From Phytohabitans sp036906915 (lineage in GTDB: Bacteria > Actinomycetota > Actinomycetes > Mycobacteriales > Micromonosporaceae), in assembly GCF_036906915.1 (NCBI RefSeq), contig NZ_JBAKHX010000101.1, positions 1 through 24,289 on the forward strand: 24,289 bases of DNA. The letters run 5' to 3'. The position numbers and the translations under genes are program-made. The notes under the pieces were generated by a model. The model was not told the origin of the DNA, did not search any database, and saw only the letters and a list, made by a program, of their open reading frames with translations. Each line of letters opens with the position of its first letter. Position 1 is the first letter of the stretch. This document shows positions 8,217 through 15,780 of this stretch, piece after piece.

Positions 8217-8319
8217 GAGGCCCCTCGCTTTGCCCGAAGATTTTCCTGTCAACGCGTTAATTCCACCGTAATACCGTCGCTAACGGTAGACTCGCGCCGG
8301 GAGATCGCTGAGGGATGCG
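8217..8319 (-). promoter_or_regulatory. Upstream region of citrate synthase with inverted repeat
   Basis: The 103-nt gap between the sulfatase stop and gltA is less GC-rich than its surroundings. It holds a TTGACA (minus strand, 8252-8247) without a good -10 at the right distance, a TATTAC (8273-8268) that could be a -10, the palindrome AACGCGTT (8251-8258), and a perfect 6-bp inverted repeat TACCGT-CGCTA-ACGGTA (8272-8288). The inverted repeat is a plausible regulator site. The promoter assignment is tentative. Confidence 0.35.
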
Positions 8320-10350
8320 TCACTCCAGACGCAGCACCGTGACCTCGTTGGCGCCGGCCCGGAAGAGCGACTCGTCGGTGATGAGCGCGCCAAACCGTCG
8401 CCCCGCCTCGTCGGCCGCGCTGGCGCGCACGACAGCACCGACCTTCCCGTTTACGACGACCGCGAGCGGTGTCCCGTTTCGCACCGACTTCGGCACGGTG
8501 CCGTACACGAGGGCCGGCAGCGTGCCGGAGCCCGGCTGGACATCGGCGAACGCGCTCGCGTTGGCCACGGTGGCGCCCGCCTCGCTCGCCCCGCTGGGCG
8601 GGGCCTCGCCGATCAGGTCCCGCGACGGCGCCGCCGGCAGCGCCGGACGCGCGGCCGGGCCACGCAGCACCGCGGCCAGGTTCGCGGGCCCATCCACCGT
8701 GATCGGTTTGCTGGGAGTGTCGTGGTACGCCTTTTCGGCGCTGTCACGGGTCTGTTCGGCGGCAGAGATGCCGTCGGTCTGCCACGGCACCGTCACGCCC
8801 GCCAGGTCGGCGATCGTGGGCAGCAGGTCGACCTGCTCCCAGTTTCGGTCGTCGACCCGCCCGGCCGCCTGGCGCGGCTCCTTGACGAACAGCGGCACCC
8901 ACAGCACCTCGGCCGCTGCCTTCTGCTGCGCGTCGAGCCCCCGGCCGGCCGCGCCCGGCGAGAAGCTCACGCCGTGGTCGGCGGTCACCACCAGCAGCGC
9001 CTCGTCGAGGATGCCCGACGCCCGCATGGTGTCGAGCATCTGCCCGATCAGCTTGTCGGTGTACTGGACCTGCTGCAGGTGCCGCTCGTACCCGAGCCGC
9101 TCCCAGCCGGCCGCCTCGTAGCGCAGGTCTTCCGGCGCGTCGTACCGGGTGCCGGACGCCAGGTAGTTCCACGGCGTGTGCGGCATCAGCAGGTGCAGGA
9201 AGCTCAGCCGCGGCTTGCTGGCTGTCTTTTCGAGGCTGGCGAGAAAGTTCGTGAATCGGGCCGGCTGGTTGTCTGCCAGCGCCCCGAACCGGAACCGCGG
9301 GTCAGCCGGCGGGCCGGCCTCCTCCTGGGTCGGCTCGCGGTACGACTCCTCCAGGTTTTGTTTGGCGTCGACCGGCGACACCAACTGCTCCAGCAGCGTG
9401 GCGCTCTCCTTGAGCAGCACCGGCAGGCCACCGGCGGGCTGCGCCCGGTCGGGGCACAGGCGCGGCGGGCACAGCTGCGTGATGCTCTCCTGCACCCGCA
9501 GGTCGTACTGGCCGCCCGTCAACGTGAACAGGTTGTCGGGGTGCTGCGTGTAATGCGGCGCCACGTTGTCCTTGCGGGGCCACTCGCCGCTGAGCATCGC
9601 CGGCACCGCGTACGGGGTCCAGCCGCTCGCCGCGGTGGCGTTGCGGTACCAGGTGGAGGCGCCCGCGAGGCGTGCGAAGTTCGGGTACTTCGCGGCGTCG
9701 ATCCTGCCGTCGGTGCCCAGCAGCGACACCAGCGGGAACTCGTCGAGCAGCAGCACGACCACCGGCGGGTGCGTGTCGGCGGCCCGCCCTCCCGGCCCGG
9801 CGCCTCCGGACTCCCGGGCGAGCACGACAGCCGACGCGGGCGACGCGAAGACGAACAGCAGCGCGAACAGCAGCGGACCCACCGACGCGAACCGCAGCAG
9901 CTGGGCGGGCACCTTCCAGCGCAGGTACGCCACCGTGAGACCCGCACCGGCGAGCACCGCCAGGAAGGCGAGCGGTAGCCCGCGTACCGGAAGAAGGTTC
10001 TTGCCGACCTGGACCGCGAGGACCACGAGCAGCGCGCCGAGCGTCAGCGCGTGGGTTCCCGTCCGCGCGGCCCCGCCGACGCGCGCCCGCCACGCCTGGT
10101 GCGGCGCGCCGCGCGCGAGCGCTTGGCCGGCGAGGCCGGCCAGCGCGCCGACGCCCCACAACGCGACCGGCGGCACCACCGTCACCAGTAGCACCAGCGT
10201 CAGCACGTCGCCTCGGCCTGCGCCGTAGAACAGGAAGAAGTCAGGGGCCTTGCCGGTGATGTCGAGCAGCGGTTGCGCTACGCCCAGGCCGCAGAGCGCC
10301 GCGATCTCCAAAAATGCGTACAGCTCGCGGCGCCACCGCTTACCCGGCAC
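8320..10350 (-). CDS. Membrane sulfatase / LtaS-like phosphotransferase
   Basis: 676 residues from GTG 10350, chosen because GGAG lies 6 nt upstream and the frame before it is a shadow of the methyltransferase gene, whose stop it overlaps by 11 nt. Four or five membrane helices occupy about residues 10-180. An alkaline-phosphatase-superfamily sulfatase domain follows: PPVVVLLLDEFP (first metal Asp), GWTPYAVPAMLSGEWP (region of the nucleophile Thr/Ser), SFLHLLMPHTPW, and VVTADHGVSFSPG (metal Asp-His). The C-terminal 150 residues are a small beta-rich domain. Relatives transfer phosphoglycerol or phosphoethanolamine, or cleave sulfate esters, on the outer membrane face. The substrate here is unknown. 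It is the last gene of a tight three-gene set with a NoeA-like methyltransferase and a 51-residue membrane protein. Confidence 0.85.
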   Translation of the reverse strand: MPGKRWRRELYAFLEIAALCGLGVAQPLLDITGKAPDFFLFYGAGRGDVLTLVLLVTVVPPVALWGVGALAGLAGQALARGAPHQAWRARVGGAARTGTHALTLGALLVVLAVQVGKNLLPVRGLPLAFLAVLAGAGLTVAYLRWKVPAQLLRFASVGPLLFALLFVFASPASAVVLARESGGAGPGGRAADTHPPVVVLLLDEFPLVSLLGTDGRIDAAKYPNFARLAGASTWYRNATAASGWTPYAVPAMLSGEWPRKDNVAPHYTQHPDNLFTLTGGQYDLRVQESITQLCPPRLCPDRAQPAGGLPVLLKESATLLEQLVSPVDAKQNLEESYREPTQEEAGPPADPRFRFGALADNQPARFTNFLASLEKTASKPRLSFLHLLMPHTPWNYLASGTRYDAPEDLRYEAAGWERLGYERHLQQVQYTDKLIGQMLDTMRASGILDEALLVVTADHGVSFSPGAAGRGLDAQQKAAAEVLWVPLFVKEPRQAAGRVDDRNWEQVDLLPTIADLAGVTVPWQTDGISAAEQTRDSAEKAYHDTPSKPITVDGPANLAAVLRGPAARPALPAAPSRDLIGEAPPSGASEAGATVANASAFADVQPGSGTLPALVYGTVPKSVRNGTPLAVVVNGKVGAVVRASAADEAGRRFGALITDESLFRAGANEVTVLRLE

Positions 10351-11719
10351 GCCGGACTCCACAGTAGAGGGTGCGGGTACCCGACGGCAGCTCCGCCCTG
10401 TGCTCGACCGTGAACCGCTCCCCCAGCAGCTTTTCGAACACGTCACGCCGGTAGTCCGGGAACAGGCCCTCGGGCTTGTTGGCCAGCAGGCGCTGAGCCA
10501 TCGGGTCGGCAGGCTCGACGAACTCGACCACCACCCGGCGGCCGAGCGCGGCCAGCCAGTCGACGATCTCGGGCAGCGGCACGTTGCGCCCGATGGCGAG
10601 ATGGTGGATCACCGCGAGCGCCAGCACCGTGTCGGCGTCGGCGCGCTGCTCGAACGACGCCCGCTCGCGGCCGCGCCAGCCGATGCCCGGTGAGGGATCT
10701 GCCAGGTCCATGACGATCGGCAGCACCCGCCGCTCCCCCTCGTTGTGGAGGTCGCGGTAAAGCTTGTCGACCACGGCCGCGTCGCTTTCGACGGCCACGA
10801 CGTAGTCGGAGTGCTTGGCGGCCAGCCGCGAGTACGTGCCGTCGTTCGCTCCGAGGTCGAGGGTCAGGCTGCTCTTCTTGGAGAGGACGGCCTCGACGAA
10901 CTCCACCTTCGCGGCCCGGTCGGCGTCCGAGTAGGTGCAGGTCTGCTGGTACGCCGTCCAGTGGCTGGCCGGCGGCTGCCAGTCGAGGCCGCGCACCAGC
11001 TTGTCGATGGCGCGCACGGTGGCCTTGACCAGCTCCGCGGAGAACCCGGCGTCGCGCAGCTCGGCGCGCACCTCACCGGTGCTCGACCTCGCGTTGCGGG
11101 ATTGCACCGCGTCGTGCAGGTGCACGTGCTTGAGCACGCCCGCCTTGAAGCGCCGGGCGCCGCCGAAGAGCTTGCGCATCCGCGCCGGCTCTACGCCGTC
11201 GACCGAGGCGCGCAGCCACGGCTGGAAGTCGAGGCCGAGGTGCGCCTGCAGCATCAACGGGTACAGCATCGTCTGGCAGAACTGCCGGTAGCCGGCCCAG
11301 GGCTCGCCCGGTCGCGCCGGCTCGAACGAGCCCACGTCTATGAAGACCGGGCTGGCGCCCCGCCACTGCAGGTTGTAGGCCGAGCCGTCCTTGCTGGTCA
11401 GGCCCTCGGCGAGAGCGGCCTGGAGCAGGTCGAGGTGCAGCAGCGCGGCGTCGCGCAGCATCGCGAAGGACCACTCGAACGGGTACGAAACGAAAGGGAT
11501 GCGCTCGTGCCTGAGCACCACGTCCCACTCGTCGGTTTTCTCGGCTTCTTCGGTAGCCGTGATTTTGCCCGCTTTTACGGCATTCGCGAAGAATTTGGTG
11601 GCGGCGAGAGCCCGCCAGTCCTGCGCGGCCACCGGGCTGAGCCCGCGGAACACCTGACCGTCACGATAGAAGACCCGGCCCGACGGGTCACGGAAGGAAG
11701 CCGGCTCAACCCTTACCAC
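10340..11719 (-). CDS. NoeA-like protein: kinase-like domain plus SAM methyltransferase
   Basis: 459 residues from GTG 11719, which has GAGGA seven nt upstream and lies 10 nt after the previous stop; GTG 11758 would overlap the small gene by 29 nt. The C-terminal half is a class I SAM methyltransferase (DLGANDGTYS at about 288-297, AVESDAAVVDKLY, DTVLALAVIHHL). The N-terminal half matches what I recall of the NoeA-like family (HERIPFVSYPFEWSFAML, SKDGSAYNLQW, PVFIDVGSFEP). Its D111-x4-N116 followed 12 residues later by D128-V-G has the order and spacing of a protein-kinase catalytic loop and DFG motif. So a kinase-like fold fused to a methyltransferase is plausible (inference). NoeA is linked to host-specific nodulation in Sinorhizobium; here an envelope glycan or lipid is the likelier target. 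Confidence 0.82.
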   Translation of the reverse strand: MVRVEPASFRDPSGRVFYRDGQVFRGLSPVAAQDWRALAATKFFANAVKAGKITATEEAEKTDEWDVVLRHERIPFVSYPFEWSFAMLRDAALLHLDLLQAALAEGLTSKDGSAYNLQWRGASPVFIDVGSFEPARPGEPWAGYRQFCQTMLYPLMLQAHLGLDFQPWLRASVDGVEPARMRKLFGGARRFKAGVLKHVHLHDAVQSRNARSSTGEVRAELRDAGFSAELVKATVRAIDKLVRGLDWQPPASHWTAYQQTCTYSDADRAAKVEFVEAVLSKKSSLTLDLGANDGTYSRLAAKHSDYVVAVESDAAVVDKLYRDLHNEGERRVLPIVMDLADPSPGIGWRGRERASFEQRADADTVLALAVIHHLAIGRNVPLPEIVDWLAALGRRVVVEFVEPADPMAQRLLANKPEGLFPDYRRDVFEKLLGERFTVEHRAELPSGTRTLYCGVRRAG

Positions 11720-11729
11720 CGGGCCGTCC

Positions 11730-11885
11730 TCAGTCGTTGTCCGTAGGCGCCTCAGCACGGCGACGGAAGCGCCCCGTGAGCCGCCGCCAGTACAGCTTGA
11801 CGGCCACTGCCATCCCGGCCGCTCCGGCGACCACCGCCTGCACGATCAAACTCCCGGAGCCAGCGTCCAGGTAGGCCAGCCTCAT
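11730..11885 (-). CDS. 51-residue membrane protein with YLDAGSGS start
   Basis: MRLAYLDAGSGSLIVQAVVAG begins a 51-residue protein. One helix (about residues 12-33, SLIVQAVVAGAAGMAVAVKLYW) is followed by a basic RRLTGRFRRR stretch and a short acidic end. The YLD(P/A)GSGS-helix-KLYWRR pattern is one I recall from many bacteria as a small uncharacterised protein beside NoeA-like methyltransferases and membrane sulfatases. It is short and easily missed. The start ATG 11885 has AGGGA seven nt upstream; a longer frame from 11954 is open but adds nothing conserved. As the first gene of the operon it could anchor or regulate the other two products. Confidence 0.8.
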   Translation of the reverse strand: MRLAYLDAGSGSLIVQAVVAGAAGMAVAVKLYWRRLTGRFRRRAEAPTDND

Positions 11886-11914
11886 AGTCGCTTCCCTCTC
11901 GCCGCAGGGGACAA

Positions 11915-11943
11915 AGTTAACGAACCGCACCATACAGGGACAA
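11915..11943 (-). promoter_or_regulatory. Candidate promoter of the small-protein/methyltransferase/sulfatase operon
   Basis: On the minus strand TTGTCC (11943-11938), a 17-nt spacer and TTAACT (11920-11915) sit about 30 nt before the ATG of the 51-residue gene. The -35 is good and the -10 mediocre. The rest of 11886-12101 shows nothing else I can name. Confidence 0.3.
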
Positions 11944-12089
11944 CCTGGGAACAAGCTCGGAGCGGGTTAACCACTCCGCCGACCGGGCGTCATTGGCGGT
12001 ACACCTCACCCTACGCCGCTGGTCAGAAGAGCGCACGGCACGCGCCCGCCGTGTCCGAATCGTTCAAGAGCGATCGACATCGGTGTTCG

Positions 12090-12101
12090 TACGGTAGCGA
12101 C
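12090..12101 (+). promoter_or_regulatory. Candidate -10 TACGGT, leaderless start
   Basis: TACGGT at 12090-12095, then AGCGAC, then ATG 12102. The hexamer and the 6-nt spacing are identical to those before ATG 334. No Shine-Dalgarno is present, which supports a leaderless transcript. No clear -35. Confidence 0.5.
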
Positions 12102-12494
12102 ATGACACCTCGAATCGACGCCGTCGGCCTTGTCGTCGCCGACATTCCCCGTTCGCTTTCCTTCTACCGCCGGCTCGGGCTCCAATTCCCGCCGGACGCC
12201 GAAAACGCGCCGCACGTCGAGACCGCCCTGCCCGGCGGCATCCGCCTGCTCCTCGACACCGTCGACACCGTGCGCTCCTTCGACCCCAGCTGGCAGCCAC
12301 CGACGGGCGGGGCGCGCGCCGGGCTCGCGTTTCGCTGCGACGGCCCGGAGGAGGTCGACAAGGTGTACGGGGAGATGGTCGCGGCCGGCTACGAAGGCCG
12401 CAAGGAGCCATGGGACGCCGAATGGGGCCAGCGCTACGCCCTCCTCCACGACCCCGACGGCAACGCGGTAGACCTCTTCGCCCCGCTCCCCTAG
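12102..12494 (+). CDS. VOC (glyoxalase/bleomycin-resistance fold) protein
   Basis: 130 residues forming two beta-alpha-beta-beta-beta halves typical of vicinal oxygen chelate proteins: AVGLVVADIPRSLSFYRRLGLQFP at the start and YALLHDPDGNAVDLFAPLP at the end. DPDGN-x-(V/I)-(D/E)-L is the usual closing metal-ligand motif. Such proteins act as metal-dependent isomerases or dioxygenases, or as drug-binding proteins; the substrate is not readable. It stands alone, convergent with an AraC-type regulator about 310 bp away, and ends 58 nt before a long hairpin element. Confidence 0.88.
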   Translation: MTPRIDAVGLVVADIPRSLSFYRRLGLQFPPDAENAPHVETALPGGIRLLLDTVDTVRSFDPSWQPPTGGARAGLAFRCDGPEEVDKVYGEMVAAGYEGRKEPWDAEWGQRYALLHDPDGNAVDLFAPLP

Positions 12495-12552
12495 CCGGCC
12501 CGCGGCCGCCCGCCGCGTGGGCGCCGCGTGGGCGCCGCGTGCGCCCATCCTC

Positions 12553-12615
12553 GTCGATCAAGGGCAAACGCACGTGGTTCGATCTCTTTTCCACGTGCGT
12601 TCGGCCTTGATCGAC
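12553..12615. repeat. Long intergenic hairpin element, copy A
   Basis: Left arm 12553-12577 (begins GTCGATCAAGGGCAAACGCA) and right arm 12591-12615 pair over 25 positions with two mismatches. The loop at 12578-12590 is TTCGATCTCTTTT. A further half-arm TGCCCTTGATC follows at 12621-12631. Two more copies lie at 18806-18922 and 20985-21045. All three sit just after the 3' end of a gene, so the element may act as a transcription terminator or mRNA-stabilising REP-like unit. This copy lies between the convergent VOC and AraC-type genes. Confidence 0.85.
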
Positions 12616-12666
12616 GCGAATGCCCTTGATCGCGGCAGGCCGTCCCGCACGGCGGCCGCCCCTCAC

Positions 12667-12792
12667 GGCGCAGCGCACCCACACGGTAGGCCGCCCCCGT
12701 ACGGCGCAGCGCACCCGCATGGCGAGACGCACCCGCACGGCGGGCCGCACCCGCACGGCAGGCCGCCCCTCGCCGCGGGACGCGCCCTCGCC
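12667..12792. repeat. Degenerate 18-bp tandem repeat, seven units
   Basis: Seven consecutive 18-bp units related to GGCGCAGCGCACCCGCAC, with the last two diverging (GGCAGGCCGCCCCTCGCC, GCGGGACGCGCCCTCGCC). The period equals that of the array at 1-198, but the sequence differs. It abuts the 3' end of the AraC-type gene and fills the gap between it and hairpin copy A. Open frames through it are low-complexity Arg/Pro/His strings and are not supported as genes. Confidence 0.75.
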
Positions 12793-12807
12793 GCGGGGCG
12801 TCGCGAG

Positions 12808-13491
12808 CTACGCGGCTAGGAGGGTGGTCGGGGTGGTGCCGGCGAGGGCACGCACCTCGCGCGTGAAGTGCGCCTGGTCCGCGTACCCTGCATCGGCCGC
12901 CGCCAGAGCCAGCCCCGTCCCACCCCACGCCAGCTCCAGCGCCCGCCCCATCCGCAGGACACGCGCGAGCATCTTGGGCCCGTACCCGAACGCGGGCAGG
13001 CACCGCCGCTGGAGCTGCCGCGCGCTGACGTTGAGCGCGCTGGCCACGGCACCGACGGACACGCCTGCCCGCAGCCCGGCGACGACCCGCTCGGCGACCG
13101 GATCCGGACCGCCGGCCGCCGCCAACCGGTCGGTCGCGAACCGTTCCAGCGCGGTACCGGGATCGGCCGCCACCCGCTCAGTGGCCTCGCGCACCAGCCG
13201 GTCCGGCCACAACGCCGACAGTGGCGTGCGTGCGTCGCGCAGCTCGCTGGCCGGCACCCCGAGCACCGCCGGCGCGGTGCCGGGCGGCAGCCGCAGGCCC
13301 ATCAGCGCGTCGCCGGCATGGATCTCGCTCAGGTACGCGGCCGTGTCCGGACCGGCGACGACGATCTCGCCGCCCCACCAGAGCAGGTCCATGCAACCGT
13401 CCGGCAGCACCCGCGAGGTACGGTCGTCCGGCTCGGCCGTGCGCCGCCACAGCACCGCGCCGGCGAGCCCGGCGGGGCGTTCCTCGTACAC
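12808..13491 (-). CDS. AraC-family transcriptional regulator
   Basis: 227 residues from GTG 13491. The N-terminal 110 residues (MYEERPAGLAGAVLWRRT, RVLPDGCMDLLWWGGEIVVAGPD) match the AraC-like ligand-binding domain with the LPDGCxDL(I/L)W signature. The C-terminal about 100 residues carry two helix-turn-helix units: SVGAVASALNVSARQLQRRCLPAFGYGPKMLARVLRMGRAL, then LALAAADAGYADQAHFTREVRALAGTTPTTLL. It should bind DNA as a small-molecule-responsive activator. The target is unknown; the nearest candidates are the convergent VOC gene and the redox operon upstream. TAGGGT lies 7 nt before the GTG (minus strand 13504-13499), suggesting a leaderless message. Confidence 0.9.
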   Translation of the reverse strand: MYEERPAGLAGAVLWRRTAEPDDRTSRVLPDGCMDLLWWGGEIVVAGPDTAAYLSEIHAGDALMGLRLPPGTAPAVLGVPASELRDARTPLSALWPDRLVREATERVAADPGTALERFATDRLAAAGGPDPVAERVVAGLRAGVSVGAVASALNVSARQLQRRCLPAFGYGPKMLARVLRMGRALELAWGGTGLALAAADAGYADQAHFTREVRALAGTTPTTLLAA

Positions 13492-13644
13492 CGTTCCGAC
13501 CCTACGCCCGCCAGCCGAACCAGCAACTTCACCAGAACCGCGCCCTCAACCTGGGCCCGATCCCCGCCACATCCCCGAACCTGCCCCCGCCTATGGCGAG
13601 CGCGGCGTCCGCGGCACGCGCCACCCAGGCACGGCACGGCGTAG

Positions 13645-13668
13645 GGCGCCCGCACGGCGGCGGGCGTC
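13645..13668 (-). terminator. Hairpin downstream of the redox operon
   Basis: CGCCCGC (13647-13653) and GCGGGCG (13660-13666) form a 7-bp GC stem around ACGGCG, extended to 9 bp by one G-T and one G-C pair. It lies about 30 nt past the ferredoxin stop. No U-tract, as is usual for actinobacterial terminators. The rest of 13512-13698 shows nothing else recognisable. Confidence 0.4.
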
Positions 13669-13698
13669 TCCGCGAAGCGCGGCGCCTACGAGCGCGCC

Positions 13699-13923
13699 TT
13701 AGCGGCGGCGGGCCAGCTTGCCGTCTACGCGGAGGGCGAGTGTCGGGCAGGCGGCGACCGCGCGCCGCGCGTGCGCCACCAGGTCGGCTGGCAGCGGGGA
13801 GCCGTCCACGATCGGGTACCCCCACTCGTCCATGGTGATCCGCTCGGGTAGCAGCTCCCGGCAGACCCCGTGCGCGACGCACGCGATGGGGTTCACCTGC
13901 AGCCGGGGCGGCTCCTCACTCAT
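13699..13923 (-). CDS. Single-cluster ferredoxin
   Basis: 74 residues from ATG 13923, which overlaps the NuoF-like stop as ATGA. The cluster motif is C15-x2-H18-x2-C21 with C59-P in the C-terminal half: the third position of the usual CxxCxxC is His and there are only three Cys. This is the pattern of actinobacterial [3Fe-4S] or His-ligated [4Fe-4S] ferredoxins of the P450-partner type. Here its operon partners suggest it carries electrons between the NuoF-like dehydrogenase and the heme membrane protein. It is cytosolic, with no signal peptide. Confidence 0.88.
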   Translation of the reverse strand: MSEEPPRLQVNPIACVAHGVCRELLPERITMDEWGYPIVDGSPLPADLVAHARRAVAACPTLALRVDGKLARRR

Positions 13924-15215
13924 CGCCAACCCCGGTCGCGCGCCTTCGGCAGCGGCAGCATCGGGTCGCGGCTCACCCCCGAACAGGTCCACCCGTTCAG
14001 GTGCGTCTCAAGATCCTCAGCGAAGGCGGTCAGGGCGCTCGTCGCGAACCGGGTCGCCCCGTCCGGGTGCCGGCAGGCACCGCGACCGGACACCGTCTCG
14101 ATGCGCCGCATCAGCCGCTGGCGGGTCGACGGACCGCACCGGCCGAACGCCACGGAACGCAGGTCGTCGGCGATCGCGGGCAGCCCGAACACGCACGGCC
14201 CGCACTGACCTGCGGACTCCTCGGCCAGGTACCGCGTGATGCGCGCCGTCTCGGCGAGCCCGCACGCGTCGGCCGGCAGCGCGAAGATCGCGCCCGCGCC
14301 GAGCGTCACGCCGCCGGGCCCGGTGCGATCGTGCGACAGCGGCATGCTCCAGCCCTCTGGCATGGGCACCCAGGTGCCGAAGTACCCGCCGACCAGTACC
14401 GCGCCGAGCGGCTCGGTGGCACCGCCGGCCGCGTCGAGCACCTCGCCGATTCGCATACCGGGCACGATCTCGTACACGTTGGGCCGCGCGACCGCCCCAT
14501 CGATGGTGACCAACGTGGAGCCGGGGTCGGTCGGGGTGCCCAGTTCGCGGAACCAGTCCGGACCGTACCGTGCGATGAGCGCGATGTGCGCGAGCGTCTC
14601 CACGTTGTCGACGAGCGTCGGCCGGCCCTCGACGCCGCGCTCGAACGGGCGCGGCGGCACCGCGATCGGCCGCCCGTCGCCGGAGTTGACGAAGTGGACG
14701 AGCGCCGACTCCTCGCTGGACACGTACCGCCGGGGGATGCGCGCTATCTGCCACTTCACCGGGTCGCCCTTGCGCTGGGCGAGTTCGCGTTCGAGCCGTT
14801 CGGGCAGTGAGCCGCCGCGCTCGACGCAGATGATCACCTTTTCGGCGCCGACCGCGTGCGCGGCGAGGACGGCACCGTCCAGTACCAGATGCGGAGCGTG
14901 TGCGAGGAGCGTCTTGTCCTTGCGACTGGCCGGTTCGGATTCGCAGCCGTTGGCCAGTACCACAGGGGTTTTCTTGCCCGACGCGACGGACGTGAGCTTG
15001 CGCCCGGTCGGGAAGCCCGCACCACCGCGGCCCCGCAGCCCCGCCTGGGTGACCTCCTGGATCAGCCGTGCCCGCCCCTCCTCGCCGGCGAAAGTCCGAA
15101 GCGGAAGCCCGCCGTACGCCTCCCGGTGCTCGGCGAGCCTCCGTCCCGTGCCCAGTAAGCGCGGCAGCCCGGGCGCCGTCTCCCACGGCGCCCGCTCCAG
15201 CAGCACACTCGTCAT
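13920..15215 (-). CDS. NuoF-like NADH-binding flavoprotein/iron-sulfur subunit
   Basis: 431 residues. The N-terminal FMN/NADH region has GLRGRGGAGFPTGRK (60-73) and NGCESEPASRKD (89-100, the NuoF NADEGEPGTFKD position). A SLBB-type segment follows near 235-290. The C-terminal Fe-S region reads ESAGQCGPC (333-341) and GRGACRHPDG (377-386). The canonical NuoF motif has four Cys; here the first is Ala335, leaving C338, C341 and C381, with C360 as a possible substitute. It is not the complex I subunit: no nuoE or nuoG is adjacent. It is probably the NADH-oxidising entry point of the five-gene redox operon. ATG 15215 lies 13 nt after the ferric-reductase-like stop. Confidence 0.85.
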   Translation of the reverse strand: MTSVLLERAPWETAPGLPRLLGTGRRLAEHREAYGGLPLRTFAGEEGRARLIQEVTQAGLRGRGGAGFPTGRKLTSVASGKKTPVVLANGCESEPASRKDKTLLAHAPHLVLDGAVLAAHAVGAEKVIICVERGGSLPERLERELAQRKGDPVKWQIARIPRRYVSSEESALVHFVNSGDGRPIAVPPRPFERGVEGRPTLVDNVETLAHIALIARYGPDWFRELGTPTDPGSTLVTIDGAVARPNVYEIVPGMRIGEVLDAAGGATEPLGAVLVGGYFGTWVPMPEGWSMPLSHDRTGPGGVTLGAGAIFALPADACGLAETARITRYLAEESAGQCGPCVFGLPAIADDLRSVAFGRCGPSTRQRLMRRIETVSGRGACRHPDGATRFATSALTAFAEDLETHLNGWTCSGVSRDPMLPLPKARDRGWR

Positions 15216-15228
15216 GCGGCCCCCCTTG

Positions 15229-15780
15229 TCATGAGGCTTGAGGAGTCTTGAGGCTCTTCAGGCGTGGCGTGACCCGCCACACCGCGCCGGCCACCACCGC
15301 CATCGCGCACAGCACCGAGACGACCAGCGGCCACCCGGCGGCGGCGTCGGTGCCGATGCCGATGGTGTGCGCCAGCGCCACGGGCCAGCAGATGTACGCG
15401 AACCAGTGCACGGACCGCCACAGCCGCGGGTTGATCCGGGGCCGCAGCAGGCTGGTGATGAGCAGGGCGAGCATCAGGTCGAACGCGATCGCCCCGAGCC
15501 CCAGCCACAGCGGCTCGAACGCGGACACGAACGGCACCACCGCGTCGACGAACGTGATCGGCACGTACTCGTCGACCGCGATGCTCACCACGTGCACCAT
15601 GACCAGCGCGAGGGTGAGCAGCGAGATGTTGCGGTGCAGTCCCGCCAGCGCGAACCGCGGCCACGTCACCGTGCCCACCTTCATCGGGCCCATGATCCCC
15701 AGCAGGACCGTGCCCGTGAGCAGCAGCAACGAGACCATCCCGGTGGCCCGTGCCACGTACCAGAGGTTTATCTCATCCAT
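15229..15780 (-). CDS. Ferric-reductase-like diheme membrane protein
   Basis: 183 residues from ATG 15780, overlapping the ApbE stop by 8 nt. Six hydrophobic helices. Two His pairs sit in successive helices, H49/H63 (LHRNISLLTLALVMVH) and H125/H138 (HWFAYICWPVALAH), with the HX12-13H spacing that binds two b hemes stacked across the membrane in the ferric reductase/NOX/YedZ superfamily. There is no attached FAD or NADPH domain, so electrons must come from other subunits, plausibly the NuoF-like protein and ferredoxin encoded next. It would pass electrons outward through the membrane to an extracytoplasmic flavin. Confidence 0.88.
   Translation of the reverse strand: MDEINLWYVARATGMVSLLLLTGTVLLGIMGPMKVGTVTWPRFALAGLHRNISLLTLALVMVHVVSIAVDEYVPITFVDAVVPFVSAFEPLWLGLGAIAFDLMLALLITSLLRPRINPRLWRSVHWFAYICWPVALAHTIGIGTDAAAGWPLVVSVLCAMAVVAGAVWRVTPRLKSLKTPQAS

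Noticed and set aside
8247..8252. TTGACA before citrate synthase as a definite -35
   Set aside because: The hexamer 17 nt downstream reads AGCGAG, which is not a -10, so it is kept only as part of a tentative regulatory region.
12517..12819. Short open frames through hairpin copy A and the 18-bp repeat
   Set aside because: They simply translate the hairpin arms and the repeat (DQGQTHVV and PHG/THPHG strings) and have no ribosome binding site.
13512..13698. A small gene or tRNA between the AraC-type gene and ferredoxin
   Set aside because: No cloverleaf with a T-loop GTTCGA core, and the open frames are low-complexity. Only a terminator-like hairpin is supported.
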